Origin: Eopsaltria australis
Lineage: Eukaryota; Chordata; Aves; Passeriformes; Petroicidae
Assembly (NCBI GenBank): GCA_034509425.1
Contig: JAVTVJ010001143.1
Coordinates: 200,001-264,000, forward strand
Reading direction: 5' to 3'
DNA: 64,000 bases
In this document: positions 32,201 to 44,200 of the stretch, piece by piece
Numbering within the stretch: position 1 is the stretch's first letter
Layout: each line of letters begins with the position of its first letter
The notes under the pieces: generated by a model
What the model saw: only the letters and a program-made list of their open reading frames with translations
The model's database searches: none
Told to the model about the DNA's origin: nothing
Program-made: the position numbers and the translations under genes

Positions 32201-35200
32201 AGGTTTTTAGAAACATTTGAAAGGTTTTTGGGGAAGGTTATGTTGGAGTTACCAAAGGCAATAGGGAATGAGATTTAATAGAGAAGGCAGGATGAGTGAT
32301 GGAACAAAGGTGAATTTGAAATAAGTGATGTAAAGTGCCAAACTGCTGCCCTGTGAGTGAGGAGAGTGGGGCTGAATGTTTTATTTAGAATCTTCTTAAC
32401 ATTGTGGAAGAATTACAGGAGTTAGCTTGCTTAATTGTGAGAATAAATCTTCTTAATGGTTTCTACAGCTTATTTTGCTCTCAGACTGGGTCTTTGGTGA
32501 CTTTTTAACTCAGTTTAGCAGTAAATGTGCAGGGTAGGTTTCAAAGTCCTTAAAAAAGCTGTGCTGTGGTGTCAGCTGGAGTACACAGGGCCTGTCCCTG
32601 ACACCAGAACTGTCTTGAGATTGGCCTTTGCTTCTGTCTCTTTTTAAGAGCTTGACATGGAACTTTAAATGTGCAACAGTTTCTTATCTATTAAGAAAAA
32701 CCTTTTAAAGGACAGTTGGTTCATAAACGTGCCAAATGTCAGCTGTTAATGGGCACTTGGGGCTGAAAGAGTGTATTAGATACTGAACAGCTTAAGGGGA
32801 ATTCTAACACACAGACGAGCTCCAGAAAAGCACAATGTCTGAGGGGAAATATTTGAAATCTTCATTATTCTGTTCTCTTCACCTGTGGATTTTTTTCCTT
32901 TACCTTTATGAGGTGATCCACACTCTCTAGCTGGGACCCACATCCCAAGTCTTGGCCACACCTCTGTGGCTCATGGCTCAGGACATCCTCTTGGGCCAGC
33001 TGTGTGTGCTGAGTGCTTTCCAGGCCCTCTTCATTCACCTTTCAGTGAATCTCAGTGCCTGGGATTTTGTTCACTTCCAGTAATTTATCCTTAAAATACC
33101 TTTCTTTAAATCTTCTATATTAATTTTTTCCAGTAGTCTGTTTTATACTTGCCAGGATGGCTGAATTTGGAAGGGAGGTGTCACAGAGCAGCGTGTGAGG
33201 GGTCTGTGGGTGATCTGCCCGTGTGAAGGTTGGAGAAAGCTTTGCCTTCTCACTGTCAGTGCTTTAGGACAGTGACAATGAGAGGTTTAAGTTCCTGCCT
33301 GTCCCCACAGTGGCTGCTCTGCCTCTCCCTGGAGGGATGAAACATTTGATGTGCACTGAAACACGGCGTGAAGGTCCTGCTGATATCCTGAACCATCTGC
33401 AGGATGTGCTGTTGGACTTTTCTCCCTAATTCCCACCTCTCCTGGTTTGTCCATTGTGGCAGGGAAGGAACTTCTTTGGGCTGACAGCAACATCAGCCCC
33501 ATTTTTGAGCCACCCACGTGTTGAAATGCCCTGTTCCTCTGTGCTCTGCCTGGTGGCACAGGGAGGAGCTTTGCCCTGGAGGTTGTGGCCCCAGCTGTGC
33601 CCTGTCCTGGAGAGGCAGAGGTGACAAGAGGAAGTGTCCCTGTCACTCAGCCCTTGGATTAAATCTGGTTGAACCGGATTTAGTCAGGGCCTGGCTCTGC
33701 CTTGCTCCCTGACCTGTTCCTCCCCTAAAAACACAAACCACCTCCCTTCTCAAACTGCAGGTCTGGGAGGGTGACAAGGAGTGCAGATAAGCTTCTCCAG
33801 CCCAGCACCTCACTACCTTGTCACTTGTTTTGCTGTTTGAATAAGAGGGAAGTATCAATATTCATCAATATTTGAGCCATTGGGAGCCTCTAAGGTCTGG
33901 TTTGGTGCACAGAGCATCCCTGAGGCTCATCCATCCACAGCTGGGATAATGGCACTGTGGGGAGTATTTGTTACATCAGTTACTGCCACTCCTTCCATGG
34001 CTGTAATTCTTCACATCTTATCTGAAAACACCCTCAATGAGCACCACAGAATTCTGGCTGTTCAGCTTGGCAAGATAAAGGTCCAAGGATTTGAGCTGAT
34101 ACACCCAGACCCTTTTCATGTGTGGAACATCAAACCCACTCCTTTCTGTGTTCTCTGTTCCTTTATCTCAGACCTTGGAATTGCTGCAGGTTTTTCACTT
34201 GAATTGCTTTGTTAATTCACCTTAAACCATTTCCTCTCAAAACAGTAATCCTTAAAGGATTATTATTAATTACTCACTTTTGGAATGAGCTTACTGCTCA
34301 TTAAACATGCAGAATTGATTGTTATCTGCTGGTTTGAGGCAATGCCTTTGCATCATGCTGGGTTGCTCATGCAGTTTTCTCAGCAGGTTTGGTTTTCATT
34401 GTTAGAACTCGAGACATATTTCAGGATTGCTGGGTTCACAATTTGAACATATCCTCTCATTTGTTTTCATTTTCCCCCAATCTGTTTATTGGCTGGAACA
34501 TTATTCCTCTACACTTTGCAGAGTGCAGATTTCTTATTTAGAGGGGTGGGGTTTTCCATTTCTTATTTAGAGGAGTGGGGATTTCCTTGGTGCTGCAATC
34601 AGATGGCTCCAGTAGTTGTCTTTGGTGAAAAGTATTCTGTGAGATGCTTTTAAAATCAATTTATCCCTCTTCATCCAAACTTATCTACCACTTCTGGTAT
34701 GGTCAGATCTGGGAGAAATTCCCTTGAGAGTTTTGGGTAAATTAAGAAATGTTTTTCTGGTGTTCTGCCTTTTCCTTTTGTTTTATTTTTGCAGGCAGAG
34801 ACTGAGCTGTATCACATTGCTCATCACATGCACTTTGACTTTATTATTATTATTATTATTATTATGCAGTTACTTGATCCAGTTTGGGAAACTTGTAGTG
34901 GGCTCCTTTTAACTGGGTAATATCTGAAACAATTTTGCAGAAATCTTTGGGACCAAGGATTTTAGGAACCCTCAGATCTCTCAGATCTGTGCTGTATAAT
35001 AAGGACTTTGTGCCCTTTTAGCGTTTCTTTGCTTGTCTGGTTTTTTGTTAGTCTTGCAATAAACTCCAGCACTCCCTTGCTGAGGTAAATCCACGCAGGT
35101 TCTCGTGTCAGGACTCAGGTTAATTTTTATGCAGCTGTAAAGACAAACATTTCACAATTTAAATGGATTTTTTTCCTTCCCTTTAGCTTGTTCAGCCTCT

Positions 35201-38200
35201 CAAACAGATGTGTGATTACTGGTACTCTCTGGGGTTTTGTTTTTTTGGAAAAACAGTCTCATTTGAATGAAATCACTGCTCAGGGGAAGAGAAAGGGAGG
35301 AGGTGGCTTCTGAGCTAAGCTCAGACTTCCAGACACTGGGATTAGTGGATTTTTTTTTGGTTTTTCCCTTTCCAAAGGGCTGCCATTCCTGCATGGGCCG
35401 GGCACTGGGAGGTGCCAGGATTTCACTGTGCCTCTGATAAACCAGGCTGACTTCTCAATGAGCAGCTGATTGGTGTTGCTGCCTTGGAACTCTCCCATTC
35501 TTGTTTGAACTTCCTTTCTTATTTAATGTTTCTTTAAAAATAGCTTTATTTGTTTTCACAGAGCATTGTGGGGCCGTGCTCTGGCGTGCCTGTGCTCTGC
35601 TCTCCCTGTGCCACGTCTCACAATTAACCAAGTCCTTTGTGCCACCTTTTTTTTTTTAATTCAGAAGTTTTTAAAATTCAATTCCATTAGTAGAGGGTAG
35701 CACACAAGTGAAAAATTCCACGTTTCCTCACTGTGTGTGAGGTGTGGCACTTTTTCTCTGTGTGGTCCTAATCCCTACAATTGAAAACCTGAAATCCAGT
35801 GAAATTAGATATATGGTGAGGTTTTTAGTACATATCCTTCAGTGGGCAATGGTAGAATTGGAAATTAGCCCTAATTGCAGGCAGTTTGGCATTAGTAATA
35901 TTACCAATATTAATAAAGATTTTTTGAAAAGATTTTAAATAAAACCCCAAAGCTTTTCAGTACAGAAAGGCTATAACCTTGTTAAATAACAAATAACCTA
36001 TGCTGAGGTTAGTGCAAAGAAGTCAACATTTAATATTTGCTTTACTCTGATGGTGATGAGGATTAGACACTGAAGATATCCTGGAATTTTATGGCCTGAA
36101 TGCCAAGACAAGGCAATGACCAGCACCAATTATTCCATTATTAACCCCCTGTGTGACAAATTCTATCAGATTTCAGAATATCCTTGCAATATGTAAAGTT
36201 TCGAGTTTTCTGCCAGCACAGCTCTGTCCTAGGGGAGAAAATCAGAGCCAGGAGTGACTCTTGCAGGAGCATCCACCAAAGTGGTGACTGTGAGAGGAGA
36301 ATCCCTGGATTGAGGGAGGATCCAGGGCTGGCTGGACACAAAACACAGACACAAAATGGGCCTCTCGGGCAAACAGTTACAGAGCAGAATTCCTCAGCTC
36401 CAGAGCACTGCAGCCAAAGTTTCTTGGCATTCTGAGTGCATTCCTTTTCCAGTATGTGCTCAGAATAACTCGGGACTTTTTGGAGCAGAAGTGGGACAAA
36501 CGTTTGCAGACAGAAAAGTCTGGGCTCCGTTTGGGCTCTTGGGCTCTGGGAGCGCATCAGGGTTTGTTCAGAGCTCTGGGTGTTCTTGGGCTCTAATCCC
36601 CTCTTCTGGCTCAAATAATCCCCAAAGCCTGTCTTGCTTACACCAAAGCAGAGGCTGTGGGTTGGTTGTTCACTTTGAATGTTGCACTTGTGTTGGGAGA
36701 GAAGGAAAGTTTTGGGATAAGTAAATGCATTTGACCTTTTTTGGTCACTTCGATTTTGGCTTAGGAGGATCTTTGTGAAAGCCACAGGTCAGTGCTATGA
36801 AATTTTAAACAACTTTTTGTGCAGTTCTACAGTCTTAAAGTAGCTTTGCCTTGGATTCCAGTGGGCCAAGTAAAGTTTAATGGGATGGGGATTTCTGCAG
36901 TGTAACTCAGGCTTTGCTTTAAGTTGATTGAGATCAGATCTGCGTCAAAGAATTACTTCTCCTTCAAAACATGAATCACCCTGGGCAGTACAAAATATGT
37001 ATTTTCCTTAGATGGGATGCAGTGCTGTGTTTTTCAATCCCTTTTTCCAGGTAGATCAGATCTGACACGTGGCAGCAGAAAAGCAGATGAATATAAACCT
37101 GTAATTCACCTGTAGGAAATGTCAGTTCCAGTGCAAACACAGGGATGTAACTGTGGTGGGAATTGCTGAAAGCTGTGTGCAGGGACAGTGATGTGTTAAA
37201 TATTAACCCCCATAAAAGCACAGCTGCTGCATGGAGAGTGCACAGGGAAATCACTGCTAGGAGGAGTGTGGGGATGAGGCAGGGCTGGGATCCTCACACA
37301 GGCACAGAGTGAGAGCAGAGTCCCCAAACTGCCTCTCTTTATTCTTTTCCTGGATGCTTCCAGAATTGGCTCCTGAGCAGACCCATGGCAGAGTTTAGGA
37401 CAATCCAGAAACAATAATCTGCTGCAAGTTTGGTTTTACTTTCCAAAGATAAAGGAGGCAATTTGTAGTTTATGGCAGAATGATATCGTCCTTTTTCCTT
37501 CAAGCCTTCATTAATGACACTAATAAAAGTTTGGAGAAAACGGACTCTTTATCTACAGCCAGGTCTTTGGAAACTCTGACAGGAGGAACACTTGCAGAAC
37601 TGAATCCATTAGCTATAGGAAAATTAATTCATTTATAAATCCTCATGTCCTGCTACTTATTGACCACTGTTAAAGGAGACTCAGCTTCATCTGCAAAGGC
37701 CCCACGACTTCACAAAACCCAAAGCAGCTTTCTGAATTTGAGTTCCACTGAAAAGCTTTCTCTTTTCCTGGCCTTTGGAAATCCTGCTGTTACTCTTCTT
37801 AACCTGCAGAGTCTTTGTGAATTCTCCTCACTGTGATGATGAAAGAATTGGCCAGGCTTGGAGAATTGTACAATGAACATCACTCTTGGAAGGACTCTAA
37901 TAATAATAATAAGCAAAATCCATTGAAACTCATCTAATATAAAGTACACATCAGGATAATCTGATATATATGGCTGCTTTAAGTACTGAACCAGTTCTCA
38001 GAGGGTTGAATTTTATAACAAAGGTTTCCAGTGCCTCATTCTAGCCCAGTAAAAACTAAAATTTTCCAACTCAGCAATGCATCCTTCATTGTCAGAGCGA
38101 TGATGAGATGTGTGCTATCACTGGGGAGCTCACTGCTGCTTTCTAATGGACCTTTGTTGTGGAAGGACAAAGCCTGACTGATAAATTGCCTATAAAAAGT

Positions 38201-41200
38201 GGCTTTGGGATATTATTTAATTGTCAGTGAAGTCTCTATGTACTCACAGTTATGTCTTTCCTCACAACACCTGCAGCACAATCAATTCTCAGTTCCTGCC
38301 TGCATTTGGCTCCCTGGTGCACTGCACAGGGAGAGATAGAGGCACTGAGCTGGAAGATGACTCCAATTAATTAGCTATGCCTTGGAGAAGAAAGAAAAAA
38401 GAATAATAAAGAGCAAAGAACAACATTGACACTGGAAAACTGCCATCAGAAGGTGTGGCTGCTCAGAGGAGGATGCCAAGGGCAGCTGCAGCATTGTCAG
38501 TGTCAGAGATAACAGAAATATTGTTTTATACAATTTTTGAGCAGCTAGAGGACATGACAAGTAAAAACTTCACAATTGTGGCAATTTCAGCTGTGCTGAG
38601 CGTGTGTTTAACTAAAGATGTTCCAGTGTTGGTGAGATGTGTGGATGGCACAGTCCTACCCCCAGATTAATGCTGTGTTCTGTCCTGCAGGCTGGCAGTG
38701 ATGGAGAGAGCATAGGAAACTGTCCCTTCTCCCAGAGGCTCTTCATGATCCTGTGGCTGAAGGGAGTCGTGTTCAGTGTCACCACAGTGGACCTGAAGAG
38801 GTAAGAAATACTTGATTTGTTGCAGCAGCAAGAGTTCAGCACCCTTGGTGGAACAAAGCTTTGGCCAGAGCTTTTATGGCTTACTGAAATTAAAATCTGC
38901 CCTAATAAATAACTGAGGCAACCTGGATGTAAATGGTGATGGTTTAACCAAAAGTAATGGTAAGTTCTCTTGAATTTGTTCAGTGATGCTCTTCTGTAAA
39001 ACTCACACAAAGTCTTTTGTAACTGAATATTGAATCTTCTTTTACTTAATTTCACATCAAGATATTCGAAGTGGGGATGGCTATCTTTAGTCTGGTCAAA
39101 TCTCCAGTGATTGTTGGTAATTGTCACAAATAATGTGCAGCCTCCTCCTTTTCTTAATGTTTTTAATAATAATTGTGGTTATTATGCAATAATAATGAAA
39201 ATACCTGTCCCTGAGGTAAATCCAAGCGAAATGGGTAGGAATAAAATGTAGAATATTCTGCCTTTGTTCAGTGTCAGCCAGATAAGTCATGATGCTGTGT
39301 GCCACCTAAATTGCATCTTCTCCTCTATGAAATGAGTACCTTGGTGGCTAAAAACAGTGAGAAGTGAATCCAGGAGTCTGAGTTTCCTCAGGCTGGCCAT
39401 TCTTTTTTATGAAAGTGCTAAATTCAGCAGGGGCCCTGTGTTTGCTTTGGGTGTGAAGTCATGTTTTCCCAGCACTGATGGAAAACCCTGCTGGTCACAG
39501 CTCTGCAGAGAGGGGAGGCTGCCAGTGCCTCCAAACCTGAATTTCAGGAATAAAGCCAACAGAAACACAGTGTTCTGCACCGAATCCAGCATGGAAGGCA
39601 GAAATCACCCTGCTGGACTTAACCTCTTGTGATTTTGTTGAGGGAGGTGCCTTGTTTGGGTTTTAAAAACCACTAAAGTTGCTGCTTCAGTGCTGGCAAG
39701 GAGTGCTAAAGACTTCCACGTGTGGTGAGGGGGAGAAAGCAGCTTTTGTCAGCTCAGGGTGTGTTTGTGGCTGCTCAAGGAGCTTTTCTGGCCACTGTGG
39801 GATTTCCCTGCAAATATTGATGCTGCCAGCCCCATAAACCAAATGTGTCACATCTTCCACTGAGCTTTGTGGAGGCTCAGGAGCAGAATTTGTGTTTGTG
39901 GGCTGTTGGCAGTTTGGGATTTCCTTTTCCTTTAGTTTTGGGGTTTTTGAACTTATTGCAGTTACTGGGGTGGGCAGGACAAGAAGGTGGACACAGATAT
40001 TTTAGGCTTCTTATTGCTGAACCAGTTTAGATGTCATTAAAATGCCAAATATTCCTGATGAATTGGCTTTATTTTGTGTCCCCTTGGCAACTTGGAGTTA
40101 ATTGGATGGGGGAATGGGATGTAAGAGTAACTTTTGGTGTACAAATTGGTTGCAGATGTTGAAAGTTGACCTTCCTTACACAAGGAAAGCTTTCTTTCAG
40201 ATTTCTTTTTTCCTGTCGAGGAGGGGAAAACACAAAATTAAAGATCTGCAGGGGAATAGGTCAAATAAACCACCTTTGTGCTGTGCACTGAAGGGCTTCT
40301 CTGGGAAAGGAAACAAAGGATAAATCAGGTTGGAGTGGATATTGATACAAACTTAATTCCTTTTAGACTTTATTTAAATGCCCATAAATGCAACTTTAAC
40401 ACGGTGGATTGATCAATACCCGGCTTGCAAAGCATCACATCCAGCTAAGTCCTTAATAGGAAATGTTTGATATCAGATGGGGCTGTTTTCCCTTGTTATC
40501 ACTACCAGAACGATAAATGTTAGGTGGTGCCTTAATATTGTCACAAGAAACTGCTTTTATGAGCACATTATTCAAACCAATGATCTCCTCTGCTCTTTGT
40601 TCCTTTTAGACACAAACTTGAAGAGCAGAGCAGGAATTGTTTGAAACAAGTGAATTTATTTTGTTGGCCAAGAAGAGAAAAAAAGGCTTTGCTTGCCTGT
40701 GCCTGGTAACGTCACTGCTGCACAAGAGCAAGGCCAGCTCTGTCTGTTTGTGAGCCTGGAAAGGTCATGGCTGGGTACAAAAGTTCACAAGTGAGGGACT
40801 GCTTGGGACACAGGAAAATCTGAGCCTGCTTTGCCTGATTCTGCCATGCTTTCCTCTCCATGACTGCCCTTTGCTAACAAAAGCACATTCTGCAGCTCTC
40901 AGCTCTGCTCTCAACACACAAAATATGCACATAGGCAAAGGAGGAGGGCAGTCCCACCCTCTGCAAGGAATCAGGCATTTCTTCCCTCTCTTTGGCCACA
41001 CAGAGGCTTCATTCTTCCCCTTCTGGGCAGCAGCATTTCAGTGCTCAGAGCTCTGGCTTGTTCTGGGGGCCAGAGCAGAGCTGCAGTGCACAAACCATTT
41101 GTTGGGCTTGGAACAGCAGTCAGGGCCAGCTTGCCTTCAGCTGAGGGCTGAAATCCTGTTTGAGACTTCTTCATTTGGAGTTTTCGCAGTTCCTTGGAGA

Positions 41201-44200
41201 GGCAAAGCTTAAATAACGACATTAAATATTAAAATTAAATATTAAACACTGCCCAGAGGTGAATCCAACTTTCAGTGTGAAATACTGCTGAGGAACTGGG
41301 GGTTTAGTGCTGACTTTTCCCGGTGTTACTCTTCAGATCCTCATTGCAGTACTTGTGTAATTTATAAATGTCTTCCATTTGGGGGCTGCTCTACAAGACA
41401 TAATTTGCATGCTAATTGCTCTTCGGGTTTGTGGCAAAGCCATGAGGTGTTTACACCTTAATCTGGGGGTAGTGGTGGCCAGATAATTAACATGGCCCTG
41501 CCTCCAAAACCCCTGGTAAACTTTGGGGTAGGCACAAACCATCCTGGAATTATTTGGAGTGGTTAGAGAAGGGGTTTTTTGTTGGGGTTTGGTTGGTTTT
41601 TTAAGCTCTCCAGCTTTATCTCTGAAGTAAAACTTTGCTGTTAGATTAATTGCCTTGTTGTTTGACTGTTAAGGGAATTTGTACTCTGAGCCTTTTGAGG
41701 CTGTTCCTGTGTGTTTGTGCTCCCAGGGCTGTGCTGAAGCAGGGCTTGGTTAGAATCCCCTGGAAGTCAAACCCTGAGCTGTGTTTGGGCCTGGCCTGTG
41801 GGATCTTAATCTCTGCTTTCCTTCTCCTGAAAGATTCAGGTGGTCTGAGGGGATGAATAAAGTGCTCTGAGGTGCACTGTGGTTCTTTGGGGAAGGTTTT
41901 TGGTTAGTTCTGTGCAATAATCTGTTTCTGAACTGAAGCTTGCCTTTGATAGTGTTGCTGCAGATCCGGTGGTCTTGCCCCTGTTTGTTTTTAAAATAAC
42001 ATTCCTTTTGAGGAATTTTATCTGGCCAACATGGGGAACTGGAAGGGAGCCACGATGACTTCCTGTAATTGTTGGGAGTTACAAAGCTGTGTTTAAATGA
42101 AGTGTTAAGCTCCTTAAAGCATTACCCGATGACAGACTTTAAATCCTAAAAGTGAGAGAGTGGTGGCAACTCTTAGTGAGAAATAACTTCTCAGAAGCTT
42201 CAAAATTGAAAAGAGTTAAACTCTTGCATTCATAAGATTTCCATCCCCTGGCTCAAAGCAGGGTGTGGAGTATTCTTAAGTATGAAAATCACTTTCTCAT
42301 TCAGTCCTACAACTAAGCATTAAAGGGGCAGCAGTGGGCAGGACATGAAATTCTGGCAGGGGTTCTTAATTCTGTAAGAAATGGAAAACAAGATAAACTT
42401 GTAAACTGTGCTGAGTTTAGAGTCCAGCTCTCCCTGAACATGCTGCTTTCTCATGCTGCCTGCAGGACTGGGTTTGTGCATGTTACCAGTTCAGTCTCCT
42501 GTCTGGTGCTGGCAGGAGGATTTCTTGAACTGCAGTTCCAGTTTCCAGTAAATCCAGTTCCTGGATGCCTGCAGCTGGCTGGGAAACGTGGCCCCACTGG
42601 ACAGGGCTCAATCCCAGTTCAGGGTTACGGTGCAGTCTGGATTTGCTCAAACAGGAACCAAGGGGCAGCTTTACCTTGGCAGAGTTTTCAGCTGGGCCAG
42701 TGTTTGTTGTTGCTGGGCCAGCAGGAGGTGGTGGCTCTGCCTGAGGGAAATGTTAGTTAGGAATGCTGGAGTTAGAAAATCTGAGTATTTCAGCTTTTTG
42801 CTGTTTCTCTCATCTCTAATACCAGTGTGGGGATTCCTCTCCCAGGTGTGCTGCTCTTGTTTGTAAACAGCTTTATTTTCACTGAAGCATCATTTCAAAC
42901 ACGATGTTTAAGCATCTGTCAGCCTGCCTGGAACCAAACTCCCTGGGCATGTAATAAATGGTTTATACACTGTTGCTTGTTTCCAGAGCAGCTCTGTGAG
43001 AGGGGGGAGGATTAGCACAGATTATGCTATATATAAACTGTTCTGTGGGGCTTGGGAAAGAGGGAGAGTGTTTGTGTGCTGTGTCTATAGATATCCCTGG
43101 GCTAGTCAGCATCCTACTGACTTGAGAATAAACACAGCCACACCTAGGAGGGAATTGTTTCTAACTGTTCTAAATTCATTGTTAGCGAGTGTATTCAAAA
43201 TGTTCAGTTGTAAACTCACTTTTTAGAAAGAAAAGTGGTGGTGTCTGTTTGAAAGTGAGGATGTGAAAACCTCAGCAGTGCTTTTGTGGTTGTAGCAATG
43301 CCCTTTTGTCCCCTGCTTGCTCTTTATGGGTTTGCATCTCACCCCAGGAAACCAGCAGACCTTCAGAATCTGGCTCCAGGCACTCACCCACCCTTCATCA
43401 CATACAATGGGGAAGTGAGGACAGATGTGAACAAGATCGAAGAGTTCCTGGAAGACGTTCTGGCCCCACCCAAGTAAGTGTTAAAGTGATAATTTGTCAC
43501 CTCAGATAGGCACAGTTCTCACAGGGGATTTCTGCCCTAATTAAGACATTCTTCCAGCATCGATAAACTGAAGACATGGAAGATGGTTCTTCTTGTCAGA
43601 CCTTTCTCCCCTCAGCTCCCTCACCTTTATATCAAAAACTGTTTTCTCTTAAAGATTGTTTTTAAACTATCCTTTGTGTAGCCCTGCCATCCTTGCTGCA
43701 CTTTCAAACTCTTCCTTTTGGTGACAGGCACATTTGTGTCCAAATAATGCACATGAAGATGAGTCTGCTGTACAAAACTTAGCCCTGAACTACAGTGAGA
43801 ATCTGTTTTAATGTGTTCAAACTTTCTCCAGACTCTTGGCTTTCTACTCTTCAGCTGGCAGGCAGATCCAGACACTGCCTTTCACACACTGAACTGTTTT
43901 GTCTTTTTAGCATGGCAAGACTTGAGGTTTTTTGTTCAAAGATGTGGAGTCCATAACTCTCTGATGCTAACTGAAATGGAAACCCCTGTATTGCTGCTGA
44001 CAGGTCTGTGATGTGCCCCCTTGGCAGCACTGGCTTAAGAGAGACCCTGGGCTGCCTCAGACACTCTGCTTGTCACAAATGTCTGATCAGAAAGCAGGGA
44101 TGTGCTTTGGTGTTCCTCTGGAAAGTTTAAAACCCTTGGTGTGTGATACTGCACTGCAGAAGCAATCTGGAAAAGGATGAATTAGTCCCAAAGGGCCACT

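Larger units (their letters stand above)
23276..38690 (+). other. CLIC4: CLIC4 intron 1 (15.4 kb)
   Basis: The first part, to about 23,900, is CpG island; the rest is AT-rich. No coding exon or CR1 copy recognised. Contents: an 18-bp palindrome and ATF/CEBP-like site (24,013-24,081), GATA-type cluster (27,210-27,270), A14 run near 28,820, a doubled TAATTATCTT (31,863-31,886), and a TTA microsatellite (34,841-34,865). AP-1 heptamers lie at 23644, 25220, 27979 and 28512. A large first intron is normal for CLIC4. Confidence 0.85.

Noticed and set aside
36141..36785. 214-codon minus-strand frame in CLIC4 intron 1
   Set aside because: No recognisable domain or reverse-transcriptase-like motif; probably chance.
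38090..38180. C/D-box-like snoRNA in CLIC4 intron 1
   Set aside because: A GATGATGA box and a later CTGA are present, but no terminal stem or internal C'/D' pair could be made out.
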